From Nocardioides panacis (GTDB lineage: Bacteria; Actinomycetota; Actinomycetes; Propionibacteriales; Nocardioidaceae): 64,000 nucleotides of DNA. The notes beneath the pieces are model-generated. The model made no database searches and was not told where the DNA came from. It worked only from the letters and a program-made list of their open reading frames with translations. Positions 1 through 10,185 of this stretch are shown piece by piece. A program made the translations under genes and the position numbers. Location of the stretch: positions 1,612,001-1,676,000 of the forward strand of contig NZ_CP077062.1 of assembly GCF_019039255.1 (NCBI RefSeq), given 5' to 3'. Within the stretch, counting starts at the first letter, position 1. Each line of letters begins with the position of its first letter.

Positions 1-1032
1 CCCGGTGGCCTTCAGCCGCGCCACCAGGCGGGCGACCTCCTGGTCGAGCACGAACAGCGCCTCGGCCCGCTGCCGGGTCAGCGCCCGGACGCCGTACCAC
101 TCGGCGGTGCTGAGCTCGGGGGCCTTGTCCATCGGGCGCGGCTTGTCGGAGATGTCGGCCTCGCTCGGGCCGCCGCCGACCGGGCGTCCGGACGCCCGGG
201 TGATCTGCCGGTCGAACCTGCCGCGCACCCACGTCGGCCGGGCCGGGGTGGCGATCCGGCTGAACCCGCCGTCGGTGCGCGCCACGTGGCTCGGGTCGCC
301 CTTCTCGCGCGGGCCCCCGAAGTGCGGTGCGACCGCCGAGAGGTAGAGGAAGAACGGCCGCGGCGAGCGGTGGTACTTCGTCACCAGGCCGCGGGCGAAG
401 CGGCCCAGCACGTTGGTCTGGTACTGGCCCTGGTGGGTGTCGTCGATGCGGCCGTTCACGTTGAAGATCGTGTGCAGGTAGTTGTAGGTGCCGCCCGAGC
501 GGTAGCCGCTGCCCGCGGGGCGCTCCACGGCGCCGTACCAGTCGGTCCAGCCGGCCGGGACGTAGTGGAAGGAGGGTCCGCCGGTGACCAGGGAGGGCTG
601 GGCGCCGTACCCGTTGAGGTACTTCCCGACGAAGCCGGTCTGGTAGCCGGCCTGGTGCAGCGCGGTGGCGATCGTCGCGTGGTCGTCGAAGGACTGGAAC
701 CCGTACGGGTCCTCGTGGGAGTAGACGTGGTGGTTGTGCGCGTAGCGGCCGGTCAGGAACGACGCGCGGGCCGGGCAGCACAGCGGGTAGGGGCTGAACG
801 AGTTGCGGAAGGTCAGCCCGTGCCCGACCAGCAGCCGGCGCACCGACGGCATGAAGCGCAGGTCGTCGGTGCGCATGTCGTCGGCCATCACCACCACCAC
901 GTTGGGCTTGGTGGAGGCCGCGGCGGCCGAGACCACCGGCGGCCCGCTCGGCGCGGGGTCGTCGGGGGTGAGGGCGAGCAGGGAGAGCAGCAGCGCGGCG
1001 GCGAGGGTCCCGAGAAGGAGCAGCCTGCGCAT
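1..1032 (-). CDS. Secreted sulfatase, C-terminus beyond window edge
   Basis: Sulfatase of the alkaline-phosphatase superfamily, hydrolysing a sulfate ester outside the membrane. The first 344 codons are present and the reading frame is still open at base 1. Residues 1-20 form a leucine-rich signal peptide ([20 protein letters not shown]). Residues 40-50 read NVVVVMADDMR, whose DD supplies metal ligands. A CCPAR motif near residue 84 fits the CxPxR signature whose Cys becomes formylglycine, so a formylglycine-generating enzyme should exist elsewhere in the genome. The conserved GK of FVGKYLNGYG follows. The start ATG shares one base with the stop of the deformylase gene (TGATG), so the two are translationally coupled. 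Substrate cannot be told. Confidence 0.9.
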   Translation of the reverse strand, partial: MRRLLLLGTLAAALLLSLLALTPDDPAPSGPPVVSAAAASTKPNVVVVMADDMRTDDLRFMPSVRRLLVGHGLTFRNSFSPYPLCCPARASFLTGRYAHNHHVYSHEDPYGFQSFDDHATIATALHQAGYQTGFVGKYLNGYGAQPSLVTGGPSFHYVPAGWTDWYGAVERPAGSGYRSGGTYNYLHTIFNVNGRIDDTHQGQYQTNVLGRFARGLVTKYHRSPRPFFLYLSAVAPHFGGPREKGDPSHVARTDGGFSRIATPARPTWVRGRFDRQITRASGRPVGGGPSEADISDKPRPMDKAPELSTAEWYGVRALTRQRAEALFVLDQEVARLVARLKATG

Positions 1033-1631
1033 CAGCCGGCGCCGACCGGCCAGCCCGGGGGGAAGTCCTCGGCGGCGCCGTCGGCCTCCTTGAACAGCCG
1101 CTTGCGGGAGCGCTTGTTCAGCCGGTCGCCGAAGACCGTGCCGTGGCAGTGGTCCGACTCGTGCTGGAGGCAGCGGGCGAACAGGCCGTCGCCGGCGAAC
1201 CGGACCGGCCGGCCGTCGAGGTCCTGCCCCTCGACCTGGGCGTACGACGGGCGCGCGCACGGCACGAACGCGCCCGGCAGCGAGAGGCAGCCCTCCTCGC
1301 CGTCGTCGAGGCGGCGGTCGCGCCCCTCGGGAAGGAACAGCTCGGGGTTGCAGACCACGCCCACGTGCCGGACGCCCTGGTCGTCGGGGCAGTCGAAGAC
1401 GAACACCGAGCGGTCCACGCCGATCTGGCAGGCCGCGAGGCCGACGCCGTCGGCGGCGTACATCGTGGCGACCATGTCCGCGACCAGCGCCCGCAGCTCG
1501 TCGTCGAAGGCGGTGACCGGCTCCTGGGTGCGGTGCATCACCGGCTCGCCCCACCGGGTGATCGGGCGCACGGTGCCGCCCTCCGGGAGGGCCGAAGAGG
1601 GGGTCGACGGGGCGTCGGACTGCTCGGACAT
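1032..1631 (-). CDS. def: Peptide deformylase
   Basis: Removes the formyl group from the N-terminal methionine of new proteins. All three family motifs are visible in the 199-residue product: [10 protein letters not shown] (motif 1, GxGxAAxQ), EGCLSLPG (motif 2, with the metal-binding Cys) and QHESDHCHG (motif 3, HExDH, with the two metal-binding His and the catalytic Glu). Length is normal for actinobacterial enzymes. The start is the ATG at 1631 (MSEQSD); the frame stays open far upstream, but that part runs antisense to the divergent acyl-CoA dehydrogenase. It is the upstream partner of the sulfatase in a two-gene unit and is divergent from the dehydrogenase pair across an 88-bp spacer. 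Confidence 0.95.
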   Translation of the reverse strand: MSEQSDAPSTPSSALPEGGTVRPITRWGEPVMHRTQEPVTAFDDELRALVADMVATMYAADGVGLAACQIGVDRSVFVFDCPDDQGVRHVGVVCNPELFLPEGRDRRLDDGEEGCLSLPGAFVPCARPSYAQVEGQDLDGRPVRFAGDGLFARCLQHESDHCHGTVFGDRLNKRSRKRLFKEADGAAEDFPPGWPVGAG

Positions 1632-1668
1632 GGCACAGAACCTAGCCGACGGGCCCGCGTGACCCGCG

Positions 1669-1709
1669 CCACGCCACGGTCCGTGGCGTGGTGTGTAACT
1701 CACAGTTAC
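1669..1709. promoter_or_regulatory. Two palindromes in the def / acyl-CoA dehydrogenase spacer
   Basis: The spacer between the divergent starts holds a perfect 11-bp inverted repeat, CCACGCCACGG-T-CCGTGGCGTGG (1669-1691), and 4 bp further on a second one, GTAACT-CAC-AGTTAC (1695-1709), which ends 10 bp before the dehydrogenase ATG. The second has the size and AT-rich arms of a TetR-family operator, a common regulator of acyl-CoA dehydrogenases; that assignment is inference because no regulator gene lies beside it. Confidence 0.6.
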
Positions 1710-1719
1710 AGTAAGTCGC

Positions 1720-3081
1720 ATGCCCGTCCCCCAGACGCCCCGCGGCCGCACCCGACGCCACGGGTTGACCTCCGGTGAGAAGCAGGACCCGATCGGCCTC
1801 GCCGTCGCGGTCCTGAACCGCCTCGCCCGGTCCTCCGCGCTCGACCGGTTCGGGCTGCGCGGGCCCACCGAGCGGGTGGTGTTCGAGGCGACCCGCACCG
1901 GCTTCCGCACGCTCGGCGCCGCCAGCCGCCCGTTCACCCGGGCCGGCTCGCGGCACGGCGCCCCCGCCCGGGTGCCCGCCGCGACCGGGGCCGGGCTCTT
2001 CGACCTGACCCCGACCGAGGACGAGCAGATGCTCGTCGACGTGGTCCGGGAGTACGCCGCCGAGGTGGTCCGGCCCGCCGCCGCGGAGGCCGACGACCTC
2101 GCCGCCGCCCCCGAGGCGGTCCTCAAGGCCGGCCTCGACATCGGGCTGCCGATCCTCGGCGTGCCCGAGGACCTCGGCGGGATCTCCTCCGAGCGGTCCG
2201 CGATGGCCGGCACGCTGGTCGCCGAGGCGCTCGCCCACGGCGACCTCGGCCTGGCCGTCGCGACGCTGGCCCCCGGTGCGGTGAGCACCGCCCTGTCGCT
2301 GTGGGGGAGCGACGAGCAGCAGGCGACGTACCTGCCGGCGTTCACCGGCGACGAGGTGCCGGCCGCCGCGCTCGCCCTGACCGAGCCCCGCCCGCTGTTC
2401 GACCCGCTCACCCCGGCGACCGTGGCGGTCGCGGACGGCGACGGGTACGTGCTGGACGGGGTGAAGTCGATGGTCCCGCGCGGCGCGGAGGCCGAGCTGT
2501 TCGTCGTCGGCGCCGAGCTCGACGGGGAGCCGCGGTTGTTCCTGGTCGAGTCCGGCACCCCCGGTCTGGTGGTCGAGGCCGAGCCGTCGATGGGGCTGCG
2601 CGGCGCCTCGCTCGCGCGCCTGGTGCTCACCGGCGTGCGGGTCGGCGACCTGGCCCCGCTGGGCGGCACCGAGGACTACCGCGAGTGCGTGCGGCTGTCC
2701 CGGCTGGCCTGGTGCGCGCTGTCGCTGGGCACCGCGCAGGCCGTCCTGGACTACGTGATCCCCTACGTCAACGAGCGGGAGGCGTTCGGCGAGCCGATCA
2801 GCCACCGGCAGAGCGTGGCCTTCATGGTGGCCGACATCGGCATCGAGCTGAACGGCATGCGGCTGGTGACCTACCGGGCGGCCTCCCGTGCCGCGCAGGG
2901 CAAGAGCTTCGCCCGCGAGGTCGCCCTGGCCCGTCGGCTGTGCGCCGAGAAGGGCATGCGGATCGGCAACGACGGGGTGCAGCTGCTCGGTGGTCACGGC
3001 TTCGTCAAGGAGCACCCGGTCGAGCGGTGGTACCGCGACCTCCGAGCGATCGGACTGATGGAAGGCGGGGTGCTGGTCTGA
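1720..3081 (+). CDS. Acyl-CoA dehydrogenase, first of a pair
   Basis: FAD-dependent alpha,beta-dehydrogenation of an acyl-CoA. The 453-residue protein has about 95 extra N-terminal residues before the helical domain begins near 100 ([20 protein letters not shown]). The middle beta domain is divergent: the usual ALTEP segment is present (near 221) but the glycine-rich FAD-contact stretch is weak. The C-terminal domain contains [16 protein letters not shown] and QLLGGHGF. It stops at LMEGGVLV, so the catalytic-type Glu is followed by only five residues and the usual flavin-contacting tail is missing. The stop overlaps the next start by one base (TGATG). Actinobacterial pairs like this often form heteromers in which only one subunit is catalytically complete; that arrangement is inferred here. 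Confidence 0.88.
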   Translation: MPVPQTPRGRTRRHGLTSGEKQDPIGLAVAVLNRLARSSALDRFGLRGPTERVVFEATRTGFRTLGAASRPFTRAGSRHGAPARVPAATGAGLFDLTPTEDEQMLVDVVREYAAEVVRPAAAEADDLAAAPEAVLKAGLDIGLPILGVPEDLGGISSERSAMAGTLVAEALAHGDLGLAVATLAPGAVSTALSLWGSDEQQATYLPAFTGDEVPAAALALTEPRPLFDPLTPATVAVADGDGYVLDGVKSMVPRGAEAELFVVGAELDGEPRLFLVESGTPGLVVEAEPSMGLRGASLARLVLTGVRVGDLAPLGGTEDYRECVRLSRLAWCALSLGTAQAVLDYVIPYVNEREAFGEPISHRQSVAFMVADIGIELNGMRLVTYRAASRAAQGKSFAREVALARRLCAEKGMRIGNDGVQLLGGHGFVKEHPVERWYRDLRAIGLMEGGVLV

Positions 3082-4308
3082 TGATCAACCTCGAAACGCC
3101 CAGGAAGTTCCGCCCCCTGATCGGCAACGCCCACCAGGTCGCGACGAACATGCTCCGACCCAGCTCGCGGAAGTACGACACCCTCGAGCACGCGTACCCC
3201 CAGGAGCTCGACATGCTCGCCGCGATGGTCGACGGGCTCTCCGCGTCCGGTGCGGCCAGCGGCGCCGGCGCGTCCGGCGTACGTCGCGGGGAGGACGACC
3301 CGGCCGCGAGGTCGAAGGACGCCGGCACCAGGAACGGCTCCCACCTCGCGTCCGTGCTGTCGATCATGGAGATGTGCTGGGGCGACGTCGGCCTGCTTCT
3401 GTCGATGCCGCGGCAGGGGCTCGGCAACTCCGCGATCGCCTCGGTCGCCAACGACGAGCAGGCCGAGCGGTTCAAGGGGGTGTGGGCCGCGATGGCGATC
3501 ACCGAGCCCGGCGTCGGGTCGGACTCGGCGAAGATCCGGACCACCGCGACCCTGGACGGCGACGACTACGTCCTCAACGGCGAGAAGATCTACGTCACCG
3601 CGGGGGGAGCGCTGCGACCACGTGGTCGTGTGGGCGACCCTCGACCCGGCACAGGGGCGGGCGGCGATCAAGTCCTTCGTGGTGCCCAAGGGCACGCCCG
3701 GCATGACCCTGGAGCGCCTCGAGCACAAGCTCGGGATCCGCTCGTCGGACACCGCGGCGTTCCGCTTCGTGGACTGCCGGGTGCCCAAGGAGAACCTGCT
3801 GGGCGACCCCGACGTGGACACCCAGCAGGGCTTCGCCGGCGCGATGGCCACCTTCGACAACACCCGCCCGCTGGTCGCCGCGATGGCCGTCGGCTGCGCC
3901 CGGGCCTCGCTGGAGCTGACCCGCGAGCTGTTGGAGGAGGCCGGCGTCGTCATCGACTACGACCGCCCCGCGCTCACCCAGTCGGCGGCGGCCGCGACGT
4001 TCCTGCAGCTCGAGTCCGACTACGAGGCGGCCTACCTGCTCACGCTGAAGGCCGCCTGGATGGCCGACAACGGGCAGCCCAACTCGCTGGAGGCCTCGAT
4101 GGCCAAGGCGAAGGCCGGCCGCACGGGCAGCGACGTGACGCTCCGCTGCGTCGAGCTCGCCGGCAGCATCGGCTACAGCGAGCACGACCTGCTCGAGAAG
4201 TGGGCCCGGGACTCCAAGATCCTGGACATCTTCGAGGGCACCCAGCAGATCCAGCAGCTGATCGTGGCCCGCCGGCTGCTGGGGTTGTCCAGCACCCAGC
4301 TGAAGTAG
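3081..4308 (+). CDS. Acyl-CoA dehydrogenase, second of a pair (frameshifted)
   Basis: Second subunit-like acyl-CoA dehydrogenase, about 409 residues if joined. The N-terminal part carries [20 protein letters not shown], the canonical FAD-contact segment. The frame breaks at a run of six G at 3602-3607. Dropping one G restores [14 protein letters not shown] and continues to the natural C-terminus, which has the catalytic Glu in [19 protein letters not shown]. Unlike its partner this one has the complete tail, so it is probably the catalytic subunit. The ATG overlaps the stop of the preceding gene. The indel is best read as sequencing error because the protein is uninterrupted on both sides. 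Confidence 0.85.
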
Positions 4309-4337
4309 GCCCGCGCTCCACACCGTCGCCACTGGCC

Positions 4338-4500
4338 TCACCGCCGCCTGCGGTACCGGACCTCACCGGTGGGCAGCCGCTGGAGGTCGAAGGCGCCGTC
4401 GTGCGCCCGGCGGTGGTGGAAGCCGCAGAGCGGCACGGCGTTGTGGAGGTCGGGCACCTGCGGGACGCCGCCCAGGACGACCGCGATGATGCCCGGGCAC
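4338..4500 (-). pseudogene. C-terminal remnant of a DUF222/HNH nuclease
   Basis: A minus-strand stretch of about 45 codons resembles the end of a DUF222/HNH (13E12-type) protein. It contains [16 protein letters not shown], matching the C-terminal His-rich half of the HNH fold, and ends in [13 protein letters not shown]. The complete gene of this family at 30283-31557 ends in a very similar HLPTGQIQFHRRT. Nothing recognisable of the N-terminal DUF222 domain precedes it; the frame upstream is antisense to the plus-strand membrane protein gene. It fills most of the 270-bp space after the dehydrogenase pair. Confidence 0.6.
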
Positions 4501-4577
4501 GTCGACCCCGTCGCCGGCGGCCGTGACGGGCGGCGCCGAGCCGCCTCCGGTGCATGACGGTCAACAGGGCGGGCACG

Positions 4578-5189
4578 ATGAGCCGCATGAAGCTCTACGC
4601 CGACGGCCCCGCCCGTCGCACCCGTCAGATGCTCGGCGACGTGCTCCTCGTGCTCTGGGTGGCGCTCTGGATCCGGCTCGCGCAGGTGGTGCACGACGCG
4701 ACGCTGGCGCTGGCCACCCCCGGGCACAAGATCGAGGCGGCCGGCGGCGGACTGGCCGACCGGCTCCGCGACGCCGGGTCCGCGGTCGGCGACGTGCCGC
4801 TGGTCGGCGACCAGGTGCGCTCGCCGTTCGACGGCGCCGGCCGGGCGGCCGACCAGATCGCCGCCGCGGGCGCCTCGCAGGTCGCGGCCGTCGAGCACCT
4901 CGCGCACTGGCTCGGCCTCGCCGTGGGAGCGCTGCCGATCCTGCTCGTGGTGCTGGTCTACCTGCCGCTGCGCTGGCGGTTCGTCCGCGAGGCCAGCGCC
5001 GGACAGCGGTTCATCGACTCCAGCGCCGACCTCGACCTGTTCGCGCTGAGGGCGATGTCCCGCCAGCCGATGCACCGGATCGCGCGGATCAGCGCCGACC
5101 CCGTGCGCGCGTGGCGGGAGGGCGACCCGGACGTCGTACGGGCCCTGGCGGTGCTGGAGCTCAAGGAGGCGGGGCTGACCCCGCCGTGA
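4578..5189 (+). CDS. Membrane protein of unknown function
   Basis: Hypothetical protein of about 203 residues. One hydrophobic segment lies near the N-terminus (MLGDVLLVLWVALWIRLAQV) and a second near residue 125 (AVGALPILLVVLVYLPL), with an Ala/Gly-rich probably extracytoplasmic section between them and a basic, probably cytoplasmic tail. The start at 4578 (MSRMKLYADG) is preferred to 4554 because the first eight codons of the longer form look non-coding. No catalytic motif is seen. It is followed 34 bp later by a small gene on the same strand. Confidence 0.75.
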   Translation: MSRMKLYADGPARRTRQMLGDVLLVLWVALWIRLAQVVHDATLALATPGHKIEAAGGGLADRLRDAGSAVGDVPLVGDQVRSPFDGAGRAADQIAAAGASQVAAVEHLAHWLGLAVGALPILLVVLVYLPLRWRFVREASAGQRFIDSSADLDLFALRAMSRQPMHRIARISADPVRAWREGDPDVVRALAVLELKEAGLTPP

Positions 5190-5223
5190 GTGTGCTCCCG
5201 CCACACCTGGGTACGGCGGCCCC

Positions 5224-5436
5224 ATGAGCGACAACAGCGACCTGAGGAACGAAGAGGACAACGAGGCAGTGCAGGCGGTCGTGGACCGGGTGCTGTCCTA
5301 CCAGAGCGGTGCGCCGGCGGACACCGTGCGCAGCGAGCTCGAGAAGGGGCTGTCCGAGATCGGCGAGTCCCGCTCCGAGGAGTGGCTGACCGACAACGCT
5401 GCGCGGATCAGGGACGCGGACCCGGCCGGCGCCTGA
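5224..5436 (+). CDS. Small acidic hypothetical protein
   Basis: Seventy residues, strongly acidic (MSDNSDLRNEEDNEAVQAVV), predicted to be mostly helical with no membrane segment or Cys. Third-position GC is high and the frame lies between two same-strand genes, which supports real coding. Function unknown. Confidence 0.65.
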   Translation: MSDNSDLRNEEDNEAVQAVVDRVLSYQSGAPADTVRSELEKGLSEIGESRSEEWLTDNAARIRDADPAGA

Positions 5437-5484
5437 CCCCGGGCCGGGCGGTTCGCGGCGGGACCGGCAGGGCAGGATCGGGCC

Positions 5485-6810
5485 ATGGTGACCAAGGCCC
5501 AGACCAAGCGGCAGCAGCAGATCGTCGACGTGCTCGACGACGCGTTCTCCGACCTGATGACCGCCGACCCGCACGCCTTCCGCGTGAAGTTCCGCAAGAT
5601 GGCGGCCGACCCGTTCGCGTTCTACCGGGGCTCGGCCTGCCTGTTCTACGCGGACATGACCACGGTCAAGGACCAGTGGGCCGACGACCGGACCGGGCGG
5701 GTGTGGATCCACGGCGACCTGCACGCCGAGAACTTCGGCACCTACATGAACTCCCACGGCCGGATGGTCTTCGACGTCAACGACTTCGACGAGGCCTACA
5801 TCGGGCACTTCTCCTGGGACCTGCGCCGCTTCGTGGCCAGCCTCGCGCTGATGGGCTGGCAGAAGGCGTTGCCCGACGAGGCCGTCCGCGACCTGGTCGG
5901 GAGGTACCTCCGCGCCTACCTCGCGCAGGTCAGCCACTACGCCTCGGTGGCCGAGGACGACGACTTCGCGCTGCACCTGGAGAACACCGACGGACCGGTC
6001 AAGGACGTGCTGATCGCGGCTCGCACCGCCAGCCGGGTCGCGCTCCTCGACGGCATGACGAGGTTCGAGGACCACGTGCGCGTCTTCTCCGAGGACGGGA
6101 CGGTGCGGCGGCTGCCGAAGGCCGAGCGCCGCAAGGTCGAGAAGGCGTTCGCGGCCTACCTGGAGACGATCCCGGAGTCCAAGAAGTACGACCGGGCGCT
6201 GTTCTACGACGTGCGCGACGTCGTCGGCAAGTCCGGCTTCGGGATCGGCAGCGCCGGCCTCCCGGCGTACAACGTGCTCGTCGAGGGCTACAGCCAGTCG
6301 CTCGACAACGACGTCGTGCTGTCGATGAAGCAGGCCAACGTGCCGGCCGTGAGCCGGTTCGTGGACACCGCCTCGGTGGACCGGTACTTCGACCACGAGG
6401 GGCACCGCACGGTGGTCAGCCAGCGTGCCCTGCAGGTGCACACCGACCCGCTGCTCGGCTACACCAGCCTCGACGGCGTCGGGTACGTCGTCTCCGAGAT
6501 CTCGCCGTACGAGTTCGACCTGGACTGGGGCGAGATCAACGAGCCCGACGAGATGGCCTCCGTGGTGGCGAACCTCGGGCGCGCCACCGCCAAGGTGCAC
6601 TGCGCCTCCGACGCCGACAGCGACCAGGACCTCGTGGACTTCCAGACCGAGGACGCGATCGTCGCGGTGGTCGAGGGCCGCCGCAAGGAGTTCGTGGCCG
6701 ACCTGACCGACTTCGCGGTCAGCTACGCGCACCGGGTCCGCACCGACCACGCGCTGTTCGTCGAGGCGTTCCGCGAGGGCCGGATCGGCGGGGTGACGGC
6801 CACCGCGTGA
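5485..6810 (+). CDS. DUF2252 family protein
   Basis: 441-residue DUF2252 protein. The family has a kinase-like (APH-related) fold: the motif WIHGDLHAENFGT near residue 77 corresponds to the Brenner HGDxHxxN loop, and MVFDVNDFDEA about 20 residues later to the DxD metal-binding site. The N-terminal signature FRKMAADPFAFYRGSA is typical of DUF2252. No biochemical function is established for the family, so a phosphotransfer activity is only suggested by the fold. The ATG at 5485 follows a purine-rich GGCAGGATCGGG stretch. The SDR gene begins 40 bp downstream, so they may be co-transcribed. Confidence 0.9.
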   Translation: MVTKAQTKRQQQIVDVLDDAFSDLMTADPHAFRVKFRKMAADPFAFYRGSACLFYADMTTVKDQWADDRTGRVWIHGDLHAENFGTYMNSHGRMVFDVNDFDEAYIGHFSWDLRRFVASLALMGWQKALPDEAVRDLVGRYLRAYLAQVSHYASVAEDDDFALHLENTDGPVKDVLIAARTASRVALLDGMTRFEDHVRVFSEDGTVRRLPKAERRKVEKAFAAYLETIPESKKYDRALFYDVRDVVGKSGFGIGSAGLPAYNVLVEGYSQSLDNDVVLSMKQANVPAVSRFVDTASVDRYFDHEGHRTVVSQRALQVHTDPLLGYTSLDGVGYVVSEISPYEFDLDWGEINEPDEMASVVANLGRATAKVHCASDADSDQDLVDFQTEDAIVAVVEGRRKEFVADLTDFAVSYAHRVRTDHALFVEAFREGRIGGVTATA

Positions 6811-6850
6811 CCACCCGACCCCGACCCACCCACGACGAGGAGCACCCACG

Positions 6851-7690
<840 letters not shown>

Positions 7691-7693
7691 ACG

Positions 7694-8188
7694 ATGCCCG
7701 AGACCCAGCGGGAGCCGGTCCCGCGCACCGACACCGGCGAGCTCGACACCGCGCTGGCGTTCCTGGGGTTCGCGCGCGGCTGCGTGCTGAAGAAGGCGGA
7801 GGGCCTCGACGAGGAGCAGCTGCGCCGCCCGCTCGTCGACAGCGGTACGTCGATCCTCGGACTCGTGCAGCACCTCGCCGACGGCGAGCGCTACTGGTTC
7901 GGCTACCACCTGGCCGGCGTCGGCGGTCCCGACGACCGGGACTTCTCGATGGTGGTGCCGGCCGACCGGAGCGCCGAGGAGGTGCTCGCGGGCTACCGCG
8001 CCGCGATCCGCGACAGCGACGCCGCGATCACCGCGGCCGGCGACCCCGCCCGTCCGGTGGCCGTGCCGGTCGACGGCGAGCCGCTGTCGCTGCGCTGGGT
8101 GCTCGCCCACATGACCGGCGAGACCACCCGGCACGCCGGGCACGCCGACATCCTGCGCGAGCAGCTCGACGGGGCGACCGGACGCTAG
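7694..8188 (+). CDS. DinB/DUF664 family protein
   Basis: 164-residue four-helix-bundle protein of the DinB-like/DUF664 group, a metal-binding fold that includes thiol transferases. The three family His are visible: LVQHLADGERYW (about 57), LAHMTGETTRHAGHADILRE (about 138-149). It probably uses a low-molecular-weight thiol such as mycothiol, but the actual reaction is unknown. It sits 3 bp after the SDR gene and its stop overlaps the convergent maltokinase-cap gene by 4 bp. Confidence 0.85.
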   Translation: MPETQREPVPRTDTGELDTALAFLGFARGCVLKKAEGLDEEQLRRPLVDSGTSILGLVQHLADGERYWFGYHLAGVGGPDDRDFSMVVPADRSAEEVLAGYRAAIRDSDAAITAAGDPARPVAVPVDGEPLSLRWVLAHMTGETTRHAGHADILREQLDGATGR

Positions 8189-8799
8189 CCGCGCAGCCCG
8201 ACGAGCACGCCGGTGCCACCGGGCCAGGTGCCGGTGAGGACCTGGTCGGCCGCCACCTCGGTGCCGACGACGCGCACCAGCACCAGCTCCAGGTCGCCGG
8301 CGCGCACCACGGTCGTGGCGCCCGTGTCGCGGGCGGCGACCTCGGTGACGGCGGGGACCGCGGTGCCCGGTGCGCCGCTGCCGCTGACGTAGGCGCTGGG
8401 CTCGCGGGGCTCCCGGTGGCCGTCGACGTCGAGGACCTCCTCGACCTGGGTGCCTCCGGTGAGCACGGCCGACACCACGGCCGCCGCCCAGACCGGGTCG
8501 GCGGCTGCGTCGTACACCCAGCGGGTGCCGAGCACCGAGTGCTCGGTGGTGCCGACCAGGCGCTCCGCGGCGCCGGGCAGCTCCGCGGACCGGTAGGTGA
8601 GCGGCACGTGCAGCACCGTCCCGTCCGGGGCCCGGAGCAGGAACGTCTCGACGCCGACCTCGCCGGCGGGGTCGTCGAACCGGCAGGCGCCGAGCTGCTC
8701 GACGTCGCCGGGCCCGTCGTACCAGGGCCGGCCGGGGAGCCAGGCGTTCAGCAGGTCGAGCTTGCCGGGGGTCAGGGTCGCGTCGTAGATGAGAGCCAT
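8185..8799 (-). CDS. Maltokinase N-terminal cap-like protein
   Basis: 204 residues that resemble the N-terminal cap domain of mycobacterial-type maltokinase without the kinase domain. Recognisable pieces are MALIYDATLTPGKLDLLNAW at the start, FLLRAPDGTVLHVPLTYRSA and LGTRWVYDAAADPVWAAAV. Stand-alone caps are common in actinobacteria and their role is unknown. It lies 29 bp downstream of galactokinase on the same strand, so a link to sugar phosphorylation is plausible but inferred. Confidence 0.8.
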   Translation of the reverse strand: MALIYDATLTPGKLDLLNAWLPGRPWYDGPGDVEQLGACRFDDPAGEVGVETFLLRAPDGTVLHVPLTYRSAELPGAAERLVGTTEHSVLGTRWVYDAAADPVWAAAVVSAVLTGGTQVEEVLDVDGHREPREPSAYVSGSGAPGTAVPAVTEVAARDTGATTVVRAGDLELVLVRVVGTEVAADQVLTGTWPGGTGVLVGLRG

Positions 8800-8828
8800 G
8801 GCGCGAGCCTAGGTCCCGGGCGGTCGGG

Positions 8829-10019
8829 CTAGCGCAGCCGGCGGGCGCCCGGGCTGGGGGGCGCGGTGAGGAACGCGGGGGCGTCCCACCCGCGCCCGTC
8901 GTACGTCGCAGCCACCGCCGCCCGCACCTCGTCGACGCGCTCGTCCGGCACCAGGGCGATCGCCGAGCCGCCGAAGCCGCCACCGGTCATCCTGGCGCCG
9001 AGCGCCCCGTGCTCGAGGGCGACCTCGACCACCGCGTCCAGCTCGTCGCAGGAGACCTCGTAGTCGTCGCGCAGCGAGACGTGCGACGCGGTGAACGCCC
9101 GGCCGAGCGCCTCGAAGTCGCCGGCGCCGAGCAGGTCGACCGCCTCCTCGACCCGGTCGATCTCGGTGAAGACGTGCCGGGTCCGCCGCCGGACCTGCTC
9201 GTCCTCGAGGGACTCGAGCGCGGCGGCCTGGTCGGTCACGTCGCGCAGCAGCGCCACGCCGAGGATCCCCGACGCGGTCTCGCAGTCCCGGCGCCGCGCC
9301 TCGTAGCCGCCGTCGGTCAGCGAGTGCGAGGCGCGGGTGTCCACGACGAGCAGCGTCAGCCCGGCCGAGGCGGGGTCCCAGGTCACCTGCCGGCTCGACC
9401 AGTCGCGGCAGTCGAGCAGCAGCGCCGACGCGGCGCGGCCGAACAGCGCGATCGTCTGGTCCATGCCGCCGGTCGGTGCACCCGCGACGTCCTGCTCGGC
9501 GCGCATGCAGGCCTTCACGAGCCGGCCACGCAGGTCGTCGTCGAGGGTGCTCCCGGCCGCCTCCGCGACGGCGATGGCCACCGCGCACTCCAGCGCCGCC
9601 GAGCTCGACAGTCCCGCGCCCACGGGGACCCGGCTGTCCACCACGACGTCGAGGCCGCCGACGTCCCAGCCGTCCTGGGCCAGCGACCAGAGCACCCCGC
9701 CGGCGTACGCCGCCCAGCCGGTCGCCCGGCCGGGCCCGAACGACTCCAGGGGCCCGGCGAAGGTGTCCGCGGACTGCTTGCTGCGCAGCGTGACCGTGTC
9801 GTCCTCGCGCCGGCCCACCGCGGCGTACGTCGCGTGCGGCAGCGCCATCGGGAGGCAGAGCCCGCCGTTGTAGTCCACGTGCTCGCCGATCAGGTTCACC
9901 CGGCCGGGAGCCGTGAACACCCCGAGCGGGGCCCGCCCGTGCAGGTCGGTGAACTCGGCGGCGAGCCGGTCGGCGATGGCGTCCGGCTGACCGGGGTCCA
10001 GGTTCTCCACGGGCGTCAC
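8829..10019 (-). CDS. galK: Galactokinase
   Basis: GHMP-family kinase converting galactose to galactose-1-phosphate in the Leloir pathway. Of about 396 residues, the substrate motif GRVNLIGEHVDYNGG lies near residue 35, the ATP-binding motif VPVGAGLSSSAALE near 130, and the third motif MTGGGFGGSAIAL near 345. Two GTG starts are possible, 10019 (VTPVENL) and 10010; the reading frame extends further upstream but lacks conserved sequence. No galT or galE is adjacent. The following gene encodes a maltokinase-cap protein. Confidence 0.93.
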   Translation of the reverse strand: MTPVENLDPGQPDAIADRLAAEFTDLHGRAPLGVFTAPGRVNLIGEHVDYNGGLCLPMALPHATYAAVGRREDDTVTLRSKQSADTFAGPLESFGPGRATGWAAYAGGVLWSLAQDGWDVGGLDVVVDSRVPVGAGLSSSAALECAVAIAVAEAAGSTLDDDLRGRLVKACMRAEQDVAGAPTGGMDQTIALFGRAASALLLDCRDWSSRQVTWDPASAGLTLLVVDTRASHSLTDGGYEARRRDCETASGILGVALLRDVTDQAAALESLEDEQVRRRTRHVFTEIDRVEEAVDLLGAGDFEALGRAFTASHVSLRDDYEVSCDELDAVVEVALEHGALGARMTGGGFGGSAIALVPDERVDEVRAAVAATYDGRGWDAPAFLTAPPSPGARRLR

Positions 10020-10185
10020 TGTAGACGGGACTTCCGGAACTGCCGCGTGACCAACCGGTGGCGGCCTCGTTGTACGTCGTGCACAACGGCTCGCGCCCTG
10101 ACCGGGGGGCAAGACGCGACCGCCCGGACGGGGCCGTGCCGCCACGGCGGACGGCCCCGTTCGTCGCACCTGGGAGACTGGGTGC

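Noticed and set aside
286-1662. Long plus-strand reading frame over the sulfatase and deformylase genes
   Set aside because: It is the reverse of two well-supported genes, is Arg/Val/Gly-rich in the manner of antisense GC-rich DNA and has no domain.
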